Shown here in pieces: positions 51,010 to 63,806 of a stretch of DNA of 64,000 nucleotides. Numbering within the stretch: the first letter of the stretch is position 1; each line of letters begins with the position of its first letter. The stretch comes from Gp6-AA40 sp036274155 (lineage in GTDB: Bacteria > Acidobacteriota > Vicinamibacteria > Vicinamibacterales > UBA2999): NCBI GenBank assembly GCA_036274155.1, contig DASUGH010000165.1, positions 1 to 64,000 of the forward strand, written 5' to 3'. The notes beneath the pieces were generated by a model that was not told the DNA's origin, made no database searches, and saw nothing but the letters and a program-made list of their open reading frames with translations. The position numbers and the translations under genes were made by a program.

Positions 51010-51050
51010 TCGCACCTTCGCCCACATATGCACCTATTCGGTGCAGCTCG

Positions 51051-53429
51051 TTACCGGTGCAGCTCGCAGTATTCGGTCGGTTCGGTTCCCTCCAGAAACG
51101 ATTCCATCATCCGATGCGGGCAGCCTGGAGAGGCGAGCTTGCCGGAATCGCGGTCGATCTCGACGAAAGTAATGCCATCCGGCGCCTCGAACCGTTGCTC
51201 GGCCCGACCCGCCAGCGCGCTCTTCATGAACTCGGTCCAGATGGGTAGCGCGGCCTGGCTGCCGCTGAGCGACAGCGGCTGGTTGTCGTCGTAGCCGACC
51301 CACACCACGGTGAGCAGCTCCGGCGTGAAGCCGACGAACCAGGCATCGCGCAGGTCGTTGGTCGTGCCGCTCTTGCCGGCGGCGTCGTAGACGAACCCGG
51401 CAGACCGGGCGCCGGCGCCCGTGCCCTCGTTGATGACGCTGCGCATCATGTTGGTGACGAGGAATGTCGTGTCGGCCCGGGCGACGCGGGTCGACTTCTG
51501 CGCCTTCGGTCGCAGTGTGGCGTCGGTGGTCTGGATCCGTTCGATGGCGCGCAGCGGCAACACCGAGCCGCGGTTCACGAACAGCGTGTAGGCTCGCGCC
51601 ACCTCGAGCGGGGTCAGCTCGAAGACGCCGAGCGTGATTGCCGGAACACCCATCGGCGGTGTGCCGACCCCGACTTTTCGCCACAGCCTTGCCACCGTGT
51701 CGAATCCGACTTTCTCTCCGACATGGATGGTCGCGAGGTTCCGGGACATGGCCAGCGCACGCCTCCACGTGATTTCGCCATCATAGTCGTCGTAGTTTTT
51801 CGGCTCCCACTGCTGCCCGTTGACCTCGATGATCCTCGGTTCGTCGTCGGCCAGCGATGCCGGCGTGAGATCGGTGCGTTCTTCCCTGGCTGCCAACTCG
51901 AACGCTGCGAGGTACACGAACGGCTTGAAGACGGAGCCGGGCTGACGCCGCGCGTCGAGAACACGGTTGAACTGCGACTGGTTGTACGACCGCCCGCCGA
52001 CCATGGCCAGCACGTCGCCGGTGCGCGGGTCCACCGCCAGCAGCGCGACTTGTGCCTGCTGCTTGCGCTTGTAGCGTTTCAACAGGTCGTCGACGCGTGC
52101 AAGGCCGCGGCGGACGGCGTCGAGCGCGGCGCGCTGCAGATTGATGTCGAGCGTCGTATAGACGTCGACGGCACCCGGCCGCGCGGTCACGCCGGGAAAC
52201 ATCGCCGCGATGTGGCGTCCCACCATGTCCACGAAATACGGCGCTTCGTTGTCGACGGCGCGTGCCACGACCTGCAATGGCTCACGCGCCGCCTTGTCAG
52301 CCTGACTGTCGGTGATGAACCGTTCGCCGGCCATCGCTCGAAGCACGACGTTGCGGCGCTCCATCGACCGCTTGGGGTTCGCGAATGGCGAGCGCGACGC
52401 CGGACTCTGGATGACGCCGGCGATGAGCGCGGCTTCGGCAATCGTCAGGTTCGCGACATCCTTGCCAAAGAAGATGCGCGCCGCTTCTGCCACGCCGTGA
52501 ATGGCGAACGAGCCGCGCTGGCCGAGGTACACGTCGTTCAGATACAGCTCGAGGATCTCGTCCTTCGATGCCCGTCGCTCGAGGACGATCGACATCAGCG
52601 CACCCTGCACGTAGCGGCCGTACGAGCGCGTTCCGGACTGCAGCTCGGCGTTGAACTCATCGGCCTGGAAAAACATGCGCGCGAGCTGCTGCGTGATAGT
52701 GCTGTTGCCGACCGGCCGTCCGGCGCCAAACAGATTGGTGATGACGGCGGCGGCGAGCCGGAACGGATTGACGCCCGGGTGCGAATAAAAGCTCTGATCT
52801 TCGATGGCGAGCACCGCCTGCTGCATGTGCTTCGGAATCGATGCCAGCGGAACGCGCCGTCGCTTCTCGCGCGCGCCGGAGGCCATGAGCGCAGTGAGCA
52901 GCGGTGCGTCGAGCTCGGCGGAATCCCGTGGCCCGCTGCCGACGACGTCGAGCGATCGGATCCCGACGGGAATTGCGGCTGGACGCCGCGGGTCCGGCGG
53001 CGGAAACGTGACGTGCAGCACCTTGTCGTGCAGCGGTCCGCTTCGCGGCGTGATCGCGACGGCATTCCGCATTTGAGAGAACTCGCCCGGGTGCTGCGCC
53101 TGCACGCGTTCGGCGTAGCCGAGGGCGTTGAGACGGGCGATCAGTTCCGGCTCGGAGATCGCCTGCCCTCGCCGCAGTTCCACTGCCCGGGCGTAGATGC
53201 GCGGCAGGGTGCGCTCGCGTTCGCCATGCAGCCGCTCCTCGATCGTCTGCGCGAACGAGAAGTAGAGGTACGACCCTGCCGCGAACGTCGCGAGCACGAG
53301 CACACCGCAGGCCAGCAGCAGATAGCGAAGCCAGGTACGCCGCGGTGGCCGCCGGCGAGCGGGCTTCGAACCTGAGTCCCGGCCACCCGGAACCAGGGAT
53401 TTGGAACCGGGAGCGCTGCGGCGCTTCAA
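51051..53429 (-). CDS. PBP1B-type bifunctional penicillin-binding protein
   Basis: 792 residues from TTG 53429, which overlaps the bshC stop as TTGA. A basic N-terminus precedes one membrane helix (about 33-58), then a UB2H-like region (about 70-160). The GT51 transglycosylase has catalytic E210 in AIEDQSFYSHPGVNP. The transpeptidase has S499-x-x-K502 (GSVFKPF), S562-R-N564 and K686-S-G-T. It polymerises glycan strands and cross-links peptides outside the membrane. The coupling to bshC is positional only. Confidence 0.95.
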   Translation of the reverse strand: MKRRSAPGSKSLVPGGRDSGSKPARRRPPRRTWLRYLLLACGVLVLATFAAGSYLYFSFAQTIEERLHGERERTLPRIYARAVELRRGQAISEPELIARLNALGYAERVQAQHPGEFSQMRNAVAITPRSGPLHDKVLHVTFPPPDPRRPAAIPVGIRSLDVVGSGPRDSAELDAPLLTALMASGAREKRRRVPLASIPKHMQQAVLAIEDQSFYSHPGVNPFRLAAAVITNLFGAGRPVGNSTITQQLARMFFQADEFNAELQSGTRSYGRYVQGALMSIVLERRASKDEILELYLNDVYLGQRGSFAIHGVAEAARIFFGKDVANLTIAEAALIAGVIQSPASRSPFANPKRSMERRNVVLRAMAGERFITDSQADKAAREPLQVVARAVDNEAPYFVDMVGRHIAAMFPGVTARPGAVDVYTTLDINLQRAALDAVRRGLARVDDLLKRYKRKQQAQVALLAVDPRTGDVLAMVGGRSYNQSQFNRVLDARRQPGSVFKPFVYLAAFELAAREERTDLTPASLADDEPRIIEVNGQQWEPKNYDDYDGEITWRRALAMSRNLATIHVGEKVGFDTVARLWRKVGVGTPPMGVPAITLGVFELTPLEVARAYTLFVNRGSVLPLRAIERIQTTDATLRPKAQKSTRVARADTTFLVTNMMRSVINEGTGAGARSAGFVYDAAGKSGTTNDLRDAWFVGFTPELLTVVWVGYDDNQPLSLSGSQAALPIWTEFMKSALAGRAEQRFEAPDGITFVEIDRDSGKLASPGCPHRMMESFLEGTEPTEYCELHR

Positions 53430-55090
53430 ATCGTCAGGACCTGATGAATTCCCGCCTCGCCCGGGAGGGCCTCGCTGAGACGCTCGATCAGCGCAGGTCC
53501 GTACTTGTTCAGGAAATAGAGCGTCCCGATCTGCCGCTCCTGTGGCTGGCCGGCGGGGAAGGCCTGCCCCTGCGCGTGGTGGAACTGCCGCCGCAGCGTG
53601 TCGTCCTTGCGCTTGGCAGCCTGGATGATCTTGGCTTGCAGCTTCTTGAGATCGTCCTGCATCCGGGTGAGCGTCGAGCGCGCGGCGCCTTCGAGCGTCG
53701 GGTCGAGCGATGAGACCGCGCCAATGAGCGTCTGCAGTTCCGACTCGACGGCGCGGGCCGCTCGCTCGAGCGAGCCGTCCACCGCAGGTGGAAGCCGGGC
53801 GCCGAACAGATCGTTCAACGCAGCCTCGTCCTGTGCCCGAAGCCGCTCCAGCGGCACGTCGTGGCGGAGGAGGAACCGCATCGAGTTGCCATCGAGGATC
53901 GTCGCCGTGGCGCGCTGCGCGATGAGTGGCATCGGCACGTCGAAGGCGGCATAGACCGCCTTCAGCTGGCCGAGGTAGGCGAGCTCGCTCGGCCCCGAGA
54001 CGTAGCAGACCGTGGGGAACAGCGTGTCCTGCGCAAGCGGCCTCATGAGCACGCTCGGACTGAAGAGTTCAGGCCGCGCTCGAACCTGGGCAAGTAGCTC
54101 GGTGCGCCCCACCGTCTGCGTGCCGATGACGAAGCAATCGCCGCCCTCGAATCGAATGGCGTCGCGTCCGGCGTTGAGATGGAACAGCGCGAGGCTCGAC
54201 TCGGACGGCGTCGCTTGAGCGTGATAGCCACGCGCCTGGAGCGCCGATCCCGCTTCCGACGCCAGGCGCGACGTCGTGCCCGCCTGTTCGATCTCACGCG
54301 CGAAAAGATTGGCCAGGAGCGGCTTCGATGCGGGGTCCGCGGAGTTGTAGACGACCAACCCGCGTGGGCCGAGCAGTGATTCAATCCATCGCGCAAAGGC
54401 ATCGGCCATGCCCGCGCCTGGATGATAGGCACGGCGCAGACTGCTCAACAGGTCCGAGGTGAACTCGGTACTCGGGAGCAGTTCCTCGATCTCCGAGAGC
54501 GCCCGGGTGACGGAGTCGTCGAGATGCACCCGTGCGATCGCGACCTCCTGTGCGCCGGGAGGGTCGCCGATCGCGACGGACCGGAACGCCGTGTCGGCAT
54601 CGAGCAGGCCGCAGCTCTTCACCTCGTCCCAGTCGTGGTCCTCCGCGTCGATCCAGAAGATCGCAACCGCGGGCGTTCCGTGCTGTTCTCTGGTCTGCTC
54701 GGCCAGGCGGATCGCCGTGAGCGCTTTCAAGAGCGTGAACAGCGGTCCGCCAAAGAGTCCAGCCTGCTGTCCGGTGACGACCGCAACCGTTTGCGCGTCG
54801 CGAAGCTGCGCCGATGCTGCCACGGCCTCGGGCGCGGCACCGCGGGCCTTCTGTTGAGCCAGCAGCACATCGGCAACCCGGTCGCGCGCGCGGGGGCTGC
54901 CGTGCACGCGCGCGATGCTTTCGCGCCATGCCGCAGGATCGTGCGGATTGCCCGCATAGAACTCCGACAGACGTGGATAGTCGAAGACGTAGTCGGTGAC
55001 CAGACGTCTCAGCCATGGGAACCGGCGGATATCAACGGGAATCGTGCTCGTGGTCGGCGGGGAGGTGGTCACACCTGAGTGGGGCAGCAC
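53426..55090 (-). CDS. bshC: Putative cysteine ligase BshC (bacillithiol synthesis)
   Basis: 554 residues from GTG 55090 (another GTG six codons in is possible). Family landmarks: TGQQAGLFGGPLFTLLKALT, VAIFWIDAEDHDWDEV, SPSVLMRPLAQDTLFPTVCYVSGPSELAYLGQLKAVY, and a C-terminal coiled-coil with NKYGPALIERL. BshC is thought to add cysteine to glucosamine-malate, the last step of bacillithiol synthesis. bshA and bshB are not in the window. Confidence 0.93.
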   Translation of the reverse strand: MLPHSGVTTSPPTTSTIPVDIRRFPWLRRLVTDYVFDYPRLSEFYAGNPHDPAAWRESIARVHGSPRARDRVADVLLAQQKARGAAPEAVAASAQLRDAQTVAVVTGQQAGLFGGPLFTLLKALTAIRLAEQTREQHGTPAVAIFWIDAEDHDWDEVKSCGLLDADTAFRSVAIGDPPGAQEVAIARVHLDDSVTRALSEIEELLPSTEFTSDLLSSLRRAYHPGAGMADAFARWIESLLGPRGLVVYNSADPASKPLLANLFAREIEQAGTTSRLASEAGSALQARGYHAQATPSESSLALFHLNAGRDAIRFEGGDCFVIGTQTVGRTELLAQVRARPELFSPSVLMRPLAQDTLFPTVCYVSGPSELAYLGQLKAVYAAFDVPMPLIAQRATATILDGNSMRFLLRHDVPLERLRAQDEAALNDLFGARLPPAVDGSLERAARAVESELQTLIGAVSSLDPTLEGAARSTLTRMQDDLKKLQAKIIQAAKRKDDTLRRQFHHAQGQAFPAGQPQERQIGTLYFLNKYGPALIERLSEALPGEAGIHQVLTI

Positions 55091-55162
55091 GTCAGGCTAC
55101 TCTCGCAGAGCCGTACTTGCAGTGTCAAGAACCGGTAACACGCTGGTGAGCCAACAAGTTGC

Positions 55163-57292
55163 ATGCTACGATCGGGATTCGCTGGCCAGCCTGTTCCGCA
55201 CGCCGACTGCGAGAGCGGGGAGGGAAGACACCGGTCAGTGCCTCCCCTCTCATTGCCGCCTCGAGTAGCCGCTGAAGGAGTTCCAACACTGACACGGAAA
55301 TCCTCATTCGGTCCGTATCAGGTGACGGCCGGGCCGGACGATGGACGCTTTGGTCCCGTCTACCTCGGGCGTGATCCCGAGAGCGGCGCTTCCATCGTCA
55401 TCCGGACGTTCTCCGAGACGATGACGGTGGAGCAACTGGGAGCGCTCGAGGAGTCGCTGTCGAAGCTCTGCGCGCAGCCCCTCGAGCATCCGTCCATCTC
55501 GCGCGCGTTGACCTGTGGCGTCGAGGACGGCGTTCCGTTCGTCGTGCACGAGGCGATGGCCGGTACTCCCGTGGATGAGTACCTCGACTCGCTCGGCCCG
55601 CGGCCTCTCACGGAAGTGGCGCGGCGAGTCGGCCAGCTGGCCGAAGCATTCGATTTCGCGGCTGCCGCAGGCGTGCACCACGGAGCCCTCGGGCCACGTG
55701 ATGTGGCATTCCAGTTCGAAGCGACGTCGGTGTCCGGCTTCGGCCTGACGCAGGCACTCCGGGAAGCAGGTCTCGACACGAACGAGCCGTCGCTCGCCGA
55801 CGACATCTACGCGCTCGCCGCCATGGCCTTCGAGCTGCTGCTTGGTCGCCGGTACGAGGGTGGCGACGTTCGCGCGGCGGTCGCCGGTCTTGGCGACTCG
55901 CGTGGCGTCCGGGTGGACGCGCTCGCAGGCGCGCTCGAATCGGCGCTGGCCCCCGATCCTCGTCTATGGCCGCCGACCGCGCAGGAGTTTGCCGCCTCGC
56001 TCCGCCGCGCGTCTATGTCGGCGGGGGGAGCCGGAGCGGCGGCCGATGCAAACGTTGGCCGTCTCACGCTCAGCGATGAGGCACTGCCTCCGTCGTCGGT
56101 GCCACCGCCATCGCGCGAGCCCGACGCGCCGCGGGCTCCGCTGGAGCTTTCCGCGCTCGAGGAGACACCGCTCCTGATGTTCGAGCCCGAGGCGCACCAC
56201 CCGGAACCCGAACCGCTGCCGCCCGCCCCTGGCGACCCGCCGGTCGAAGAGCCGGCCTACAGCGAGCCTGCGTTTCGTGAGCCTGTGCTCCGCGAAACTG
56301 AAGAGGTCCGCCTTCACACGCCCGCGTACGATCCACCGCCGCGAATGACGCCGCGGACTCCTGTCGTAGCCCCCGGATTGCTCCGCCCCGATGTCCGGCC
56401 GATCCCCTATCGGGAAAGCTCCAACGCGCGGGTGTTCGGCGTCGTCGTCGTCGCGTCGATTGTGTTGCTCGGTGCTGTCGGCACCGGCGTGTTCCTGGCA
56501 CAACGGACGACCAACGACGCTGCCGATCGCTCGACTCCAGAATCTAGCGAGGGCCAGGCGACGCCCCCGCCCGTGACGCCGGAGGCCGGGACGGCGGCTG
56601 GCGCAGCCTCGAACGCGGCCGGGGACGATCCGGCGGGCGCAGCGGGTGCTCCAGCGGCGACCCAGTCCCCCGGTACGGGAAGCGTCAGCCAGTCCCCGCC
56701 AACCACGGGGAACGCGGCCCAGCCTTCATCGACAGCAGCGGCCGAGCCGGGCGGGGATGCGGCCGTCAACACTGCTGCCCCTCCGCCGGCGCCGGTGCCG
56801 CCAGCCGCCTCTCCGGCAACGCCTCCGGCTCCGTCCGCGAACGCACAAACTGGAAGACTGCTCATACGATCGACTCCCGCTGGTGCGCTCGTCGTCGTCG
56901 ACGGTCAACCACGTGGCGAGACGCCGCTTGCCGTGCGCGGGCTCGAGTTCGGGAGTCACACCGTCTCCGTCAGTGGCGCCGGCCTTCCGCGATGGGAGCG
57001 TCGCATCATGCTGACGCCGGAGCACCCGTCGGAGTCGTTCGAGATCGGCACTCCCGGGACTTCATCGGCGGTCACCGAGGGCCCTGCGTCGCTGCAGGTT
57101 GATTCGCGCCCGGCGGGCGCGAGGGTCTTCGTCGACGGCATGCCCGTTGGCAGCACGCCGCTCGTACTGCCGGACGTGACTGCGGGGTCGCACACGGTCA
57201 GGATCGAGATGCCCGGCTATCGGCCCTGGATTACCACCATCACACTCTCTCGAGGTATGCGTTCGCGGGTCGGGGCATCTCTCGAACCATGA
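55163..57292 (+). CDS. Membrane pseudokinase with two C-terminal PEGA domains
   Basis: 709 residues from ATG 55163, but GAAGGAG lies 8 nt before a CTG at 55289 (residue 43), just before FGPYQV where the kinase fold begins, so a CTG start is plausible; GTG 55238 and TTG 55253 are also in frame. The kinase-like domain (about 48-290) has lost its catalytic residues: the VAIK Lys is R81, HRDLKPxN reads HGALGPRD, and DFG is GFG. DDIYALAAMAFELLLGRR keeps the C-lobe fold. A long Pro-rich segment, one membrane helix (about 425-450), a second Pro/Ala linker and two PEGA domains (about 570-709, both with VDG and TPL) follow. Confidence 0.85.
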   Translation: MLRSGFAGQPVPHADCESGEGRHRSVPPLSLPPRVAAEGVPTLTRKSSFGPYQVTAGPDDGRFGPVYLGRDPESGASIVIRTFSETMTVEQLGALEESLSKLCAQPLEHPSISRALTCGVEDGVPFVVHEAMAGTPVDEYLDSLGPRPLTEVARRVGQLAEAFDFAAAAGVHHGALGPRDVAFQFEATSVSGFGLTQALREAGLDTNEPSLADDIYALAAMAFELLLGRRYEGGDVRAAVAGLGDSRGVRVDALAGALESALAPDPRLWPPTAQEFAASLRRASMSAGGAGAAADANVGRLTLSDEALPPSSVPPPSREPDAPRAPLELSALEETPLLMFEPEAHHPEPEPLPPAPGDPPVEEPAYSEPAFREPVLRETEEVRLHTPAYDPPPRMTPRTPVVAPGLLRPDVRPIPYRESSNARVFGVVVVASIVLLGAVGTGVFLAQRTTNDAADRSTPESSEGQATPPPVTPEAGTAAGAASNAAGDDPAGAAGAPAATQSPGTGSVSQSPPTTGNAAQPSSTAAAEPGGDAAVNTAAPPPAPVPPAASPATPPAPSANAQTGRLLIRSTPAGALVVVDGQPRGETPLAVRGLEFGSHTVSVSGAGLPRWERRIMLTPEHPSESFEIGTPGTSSAVTEGPASLQVDSRPAGARVFVDGMPVGSTPLVLPDVTAGSHTVRIEMPGYRPWITTITLSRGMRSRVGASLEP

Positions 57293-57384
57293 ACCTCTTT
57301 CGTGCTCAGCCTGCGGCTCGAGTCAGGTGGCGTGTGGGTTCGACCGAGCGGGCGGTCGTCGAGCGCCGCGGATCGAAGGATTAG

Positions 57385-58524
57385 ATGAACGCAGTTCTCG
57401 CTCTTGAAGACGGCACGTGGTACCGCGGCGTAGCTGCGGGCGCAACCGGCGAAGCTCGCGGAGAGGTCGTGTTCAACACGAGCATGACCGGGTATCAGGA
57501 GGTCTTGACCGACCCCTCCTACGCCGGCCAGATCGTCACGATGACGGCTCCGCACATCGGCAACTACGGGGTTGCGTCCGGCGACGCCGAATCGCAGTCG
57601 CCCAGGGTCGCGGGGTTCGTAATGCGCGAGGCGTCGCCAGTGGCGAGCAACTGGCGTGCCGACGGCACGCTCCGCGACTATCTGATCCGGCACAACATCG
57701 TCGCCATCGGTGATGTCGATACCCGTGCGCTCACGCGCGTGCTGCGTTCGGCCGGGGTGATGCGGGGTGTCATCGCCACTGGTCAGGTCGATCCGGTGGC
57801 GCTCGTCGAGAAAGCCCGCTCCATCCCCAGGATGGAAGGTGCCGACCTGGTGAAGGACGTGACCTGTGACGCCCCGTTCGAATGGCGTCCGGGCAGTGGC
57901 GAGCCGGGGGACGCCGCCCATCGCGAGTTCGGCATCGCCCCGCAGCTCCGTGCGGCCCGGCGGCTGCGAGTGGCCGCCTATGACTTCGGGGTCAAGTGGA
58001 ACATTCTGCGACGCCTCGACGCTTACGGCTGCGACGTGCGCGTGTTTCCGGCGACGGCTCCGGCGAGCGACCTCCTGGCCATCGAGCCGGACGGCATTTT
58101 TCTCAGCAACGGCCCCGGTGATCCCGCCGCACTCGACTACGCGATCGAGAACGTGCGCCGTCTTGTCGAGAAGGACGTGCCGATGTTCGGCATCTGCCTC
58201 GGACATCAGGTGCTCGGGCACGCCGTCGGTGGGCAGACCTTCAAGCTGAAGTTCGGCCATCGCGGCGCCAACCATCCGGTGAAGGAGCTCGAATCGGGCA
58301 AGGTGGAGATCACGTCGCAGAACCACGGCTTCGCCGTCGATCCGCAGTCGCTGCCAGCCGACGTCGTCGTGACGCACGAGAACCTCTACGACGGCACAGT
58401 CGAGGGGTTCCGCCACCGTTACAAGCCGATCTTTTCCGTGCAGTACCATCCCGAGGCGTCTCCAGGACCGCACGATGCCGATTACCTGTTCCGGCAGTTC
58501 CTGGAAACGATGGAGAAGCGGTGA
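57385..58524 (+). CDS. carA: Carbamoyl-phosphate synthase small subunit
   Basis: 379 residues. An N-terminal CarA domain (VFNTSMTGYQEVLTDPSYAGQ) precedes the class I glutamine amidotransferase with nucleophile C271 (FGICLGHQ) and the H355/E357 pair (QYHPEASPG). It hydrolyses glutamine and channels ammonia to CarB. carB follows 44 bp downstream. Confidence 0.97.
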   Translation: MNAVLALEDGTWYRGVAAGATGEARGEVVFNTSMTGYQEVLTDPSYAGQIVTMTAPHIGNYGVASGDAESQSPRVAGFVMREASPVASNWRADGTLRDYLIRHNIVAIGDVDTRALTRVLRSAGVMRGVIATGQVDPVALVEKARSIPRMEGADLVKDVTCDAPFEWRPGSGEPGDAAHREFGIAPQLRAARRLRVAAYDFGVKWNILRRLDAYGCDVRVFPATAPASDLLAIEPDGIFLSNGPGDPAALDYAIENVRRLVEKDVPMFGICLGHQVLGHAVGGQTFKLKFGHRGANHPVKELESGKVEITSQNHGFAVDPQSLPADVVVTHENLYDGTVEGFRHRYKPIFSVQYHPEASPGPHDADYLFRQFLETMEKR

Positions 58525-58568
58525 GCCGCGAGCATCGCCCTGGTGACCATGCTGCGTAATCGCTCCAG

Positions 58569-61820
<3,252 letters not shown>

Positions 61821-61833
61821 CCCCAGGCGCGAG

Positions 61834-61854
61834 CGTCGCGCGGCAGACGCGACG
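61834..61854. terminator. Hairpin between convergent carB and hydroxylase genes
   Basis: CGTCGCG-cggcaga-CGCGACG, a 7-bp perfect stem with a 7-nt loop, 14 bp after the carB stop. It can serve both converging transcripts; no U-tract is present. Confidence 0.6.
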
Positions 61855-61860
61855 GTCCGG

Positions 61861-62757
61861 TCAGAGGCCGGGAATCGCGAATCGGCGCACCAGCGTTTCG
61901 ATCTCGTTCCTCAGCCAGGCAAACGACGGGATGACGAAGAGATGATCCTGCATGCGGGACGGGTCGTAGTCCGTTTCGATCACCTCGTCCGTCACGAACG
62001 GCTTCCGCGTAACCTCAGGGGAGAACAGCGAATAGGGAATCTCACGCGTCGACGACAGGATGCCGGCGCCGAACACCTTGACTTCTCCTGCTTCCTCGAT
62101 GAGTCCGAATTCGATTGAGTACCAGCTGAAGCGCTTGAGCGCGAGCACATGAAGCGGGTCGGGCGTGCTGTAAGCTGCCTTGCCTACCAGTGTCAGCACC
62201 TCCGCATAATCCTGGTTCATGAGTGGGGGGACGTGACCGAGGCAGTCGTGGATCATGTCCGGCTCAGGCGTGAACTCCGGATGCGACCCGTGGCGGATGA
62301 ACTGGGTAACCGGAAAGCTGCGGGCGGCGATGTAGCTGTAGAACGTGCGATAGGCAAGCGGGCCTTCGGCCGGGACGAGGCGCATGCGCGTCTCGCGGGC
62401 AAGCCGATCACTCAAAGCACGCAACTGTGGGAGGTCGCGGGAGCTGATGCCGAGCGTGTCTTTCGCGGCCAGGTACATCGAACAGGCATGCCGCCGGTGC
62501 AGCCCGTCGAGCTTGGCACTGACCTCGCGCCAGATGCGCTGCTCTTCCGGAAGATAGTCGATGACCGGCGGACCGATGTTCGTGATCCGGTGGCGACGGC
62601 AGAGCGCGAAAAGCTCGTGGCGTCGTGTGACATACGCATCATCTCCGATGCCAGGATGAGCTGACTCGAGCTCGAGCGCGTCGGGGTCTGGCGGCTCGAT
62701 CATCGTCCGCGGATCGATCGGCACGCCGTATTCGACAATGGGTTTCGACTGCTTCAT
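61861..62757 (-). CDS. phhA: Pterin-dependent aromatic amino-acid hydroxylase (phenylalanine 4-monooxygenase type)
   Basis: 298 residues, close to bacterial monodomain phenylalanine hydroxylases (about 260-300), with no regulatory ACT domain. The iron site is complete: H170 and H175 in PDMIHDCLGHVP, E216 in WYSIEFGLI. FIRHGSHPEFTPEPD and FGAGILSSTREIPYSLFSP match the hydroxylase core. It converts phenylalanine to tyrosine with tetrahydrobiopterin and oxygen; tyrosine or tryptophan as substrate is not excluded. Confidence 0.92.
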   Translation of the reverse strand: MKQSKPIVEYGVPIDPRTMIEPPDPDALELESAHPGIGDDAYVTRRHELFALCRRHRITNIGPPVIDYLPEEQRIWREVSAKLDGLHRRHACSMYLAAKDTLGISSRDLPQLRALSDRLARETRMRLVPAEGPLAYRTFYSYIAARSFPVTQFIRHGSHPEFTPEPDMIHDCLGHVPPLMNQDYAEVLTLVGKAAYSTPDPLHVLALKRFSWYSIEFGLIEEAGEVKVFGAGILSSTREIPYSLFSPEVTRKPFVTDEVIETDYDPSRMQDHLFVIPSFAWLRNEIETLVRRFAIPGL

Positions 62758-63101
62758 GACGAATCCCCGCTAGCAGAACCAACGAAGGACCGGTCTTCTG
62801 GGGTATTAGCAAGGGGCATTCCTGTGTTGAGTTGCCCGCCCCCGCGCACAACCTGCTGCCCTGGCACTCAGAAGGCGACACCTCCGTACTCGGCTGGTGG
62901 GGTTTTGGTCACTTGATCTTGAAAACTGGGCTCGGCTGTCAAACCTCGACCTTCTCGCTTCATCATGCAGGTTCGTAAACCGGTAATCGCTTACGCGCCG
63001 TGTCGAGGAGCCGGCGGGTGCTCGCGTACTTCTCAGCCCGTACGCAGCGATCGGCGGTGGTATCCCCATTGCACGGAGGCCGCTCTCTTCGGAGGACTCC
63101 A
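62758..63101. other. Divergent region, 344 bp
   Basis: Between the hydroxylase gene (minus) and the CHRD gene (plus). It must carry both promoters; no convincing hexamers or repeats are visible. TCGGAGGACTCC just before ATG 63102 supplies the CHRD gene ribosome binding site. Frames reading into it from the CHRD gene are not supported. Confidence 0.4.
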
Positions 63102-63629
63102 ATGAAGCGACGACTTGGCCTTGCTGTGGCGATTGCTATCGTTGTGTCTGCGAGCGGGACTGCGCAGTCGCAACGAGGGGTGAGAGTCTTTTCGGCTACG
63201 CTCGTGCCGGAGCAGGAGGTGCCGGCCCTCGCCTCCCAGGCGAGCGGGTTCTTTATCGCGCGAGTGAACAATCAGCAGAAAACGATCGATTACGCCCTCT
63301 CGTACGATGGTCTGAGCGCGGAGGTTCGTCAGGCCCACATCCATTTCGGCCAGCCTGGTGTCAACGGCGGCATTGTCGTCTGGCTTTGCGGTACGACGAA
63401 CAACCCGGGACCGGCGGGGACGCAGACGTGCCCTCAGAGTGGAACGATCAGCGGCCGGGCCGATGCGGATGATGTGCAGGCGGTGACGGCGCAGGGAATC
63501 GCCGCGGGCGATATCGATGATGTGCTGGCGGCGATACGCAACGGCGTGGCCTATGCGAACGTGCATTCGATGCTGTTTCCGGGCGGCGAGATCCGCGGCA
63601 AGATAAGCGTAGGCAGCGGCAGGCGCTGA
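63102..63629 (+). CDS. Secreted CHRD domain protein
   Basis: 175 residues from ATG 63102 (GGAGG upstream; the frame is open 34 codons earlier but that part has no signal). A signal peptide (about 5-20) leads to a CHRD domain: FSATLVPEQEVPALASQASGFF, IDYALSYDGLSAEVRQAHIHFGQPGVNGGIVVWLC, and a C-terminal AYANVHSMLFPGGEIRGKI, which is the usual ending. CHRD domains were first named in chordin; the bacterial role is unknown. Confidence 0.92.
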   Translation: MKRRLGLAVAIAIVVSASGTAQSQRGVRVFSATLVPEQEVPALASQASGFFIARVNNQQKTIDYALSYDGLSAEVRQAHIHFGQPGVNGGIVVWLCGTTNNPGPAGTQTCPQSGTISGRADADDVQAVTAQGIAAGDIDDVLAAIRNGVAYANVHSMLFPGGEIRGKISVGSGRR

Positions 63630-63769
63630 GGTCGCCCACTGCAGGGCGGCGCATCCACCCAATCCCTTTTCATGTGACATGAGACGTCCGGTGCGAGCCC
63701 ACCGGACGTCGGACGACTTCGCGATCGTCGCCATCCGTTCCTTCTCTCCGATCGGTTTCGAAAACAGTC

Positions 63770-63798
63770 TTGACGACCAAATCGGTCGGAGATACAGT
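63770..63798 (+). promoter_or_regulatory. Sigma70-like promoter of the PepSY gene
   Basis: TTGACG (63770-63775), 17-bp spacer, TACAGT (63793-63798). This is the best-formed promoter in the window and lies 79 bp before ATG 63877. The expected transcription start is close to 63806. Confidence 0.72.
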
Positions 63799-63806
63799 GT
63801 GAGTCA

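Noticed and set aside
49600..51033. 477-codon minus-strand ORF across hrcA, xdhC and the repeat array
   Set aside because: It is out of frame with two clear genes and starts in low-complexity repeat sequence.
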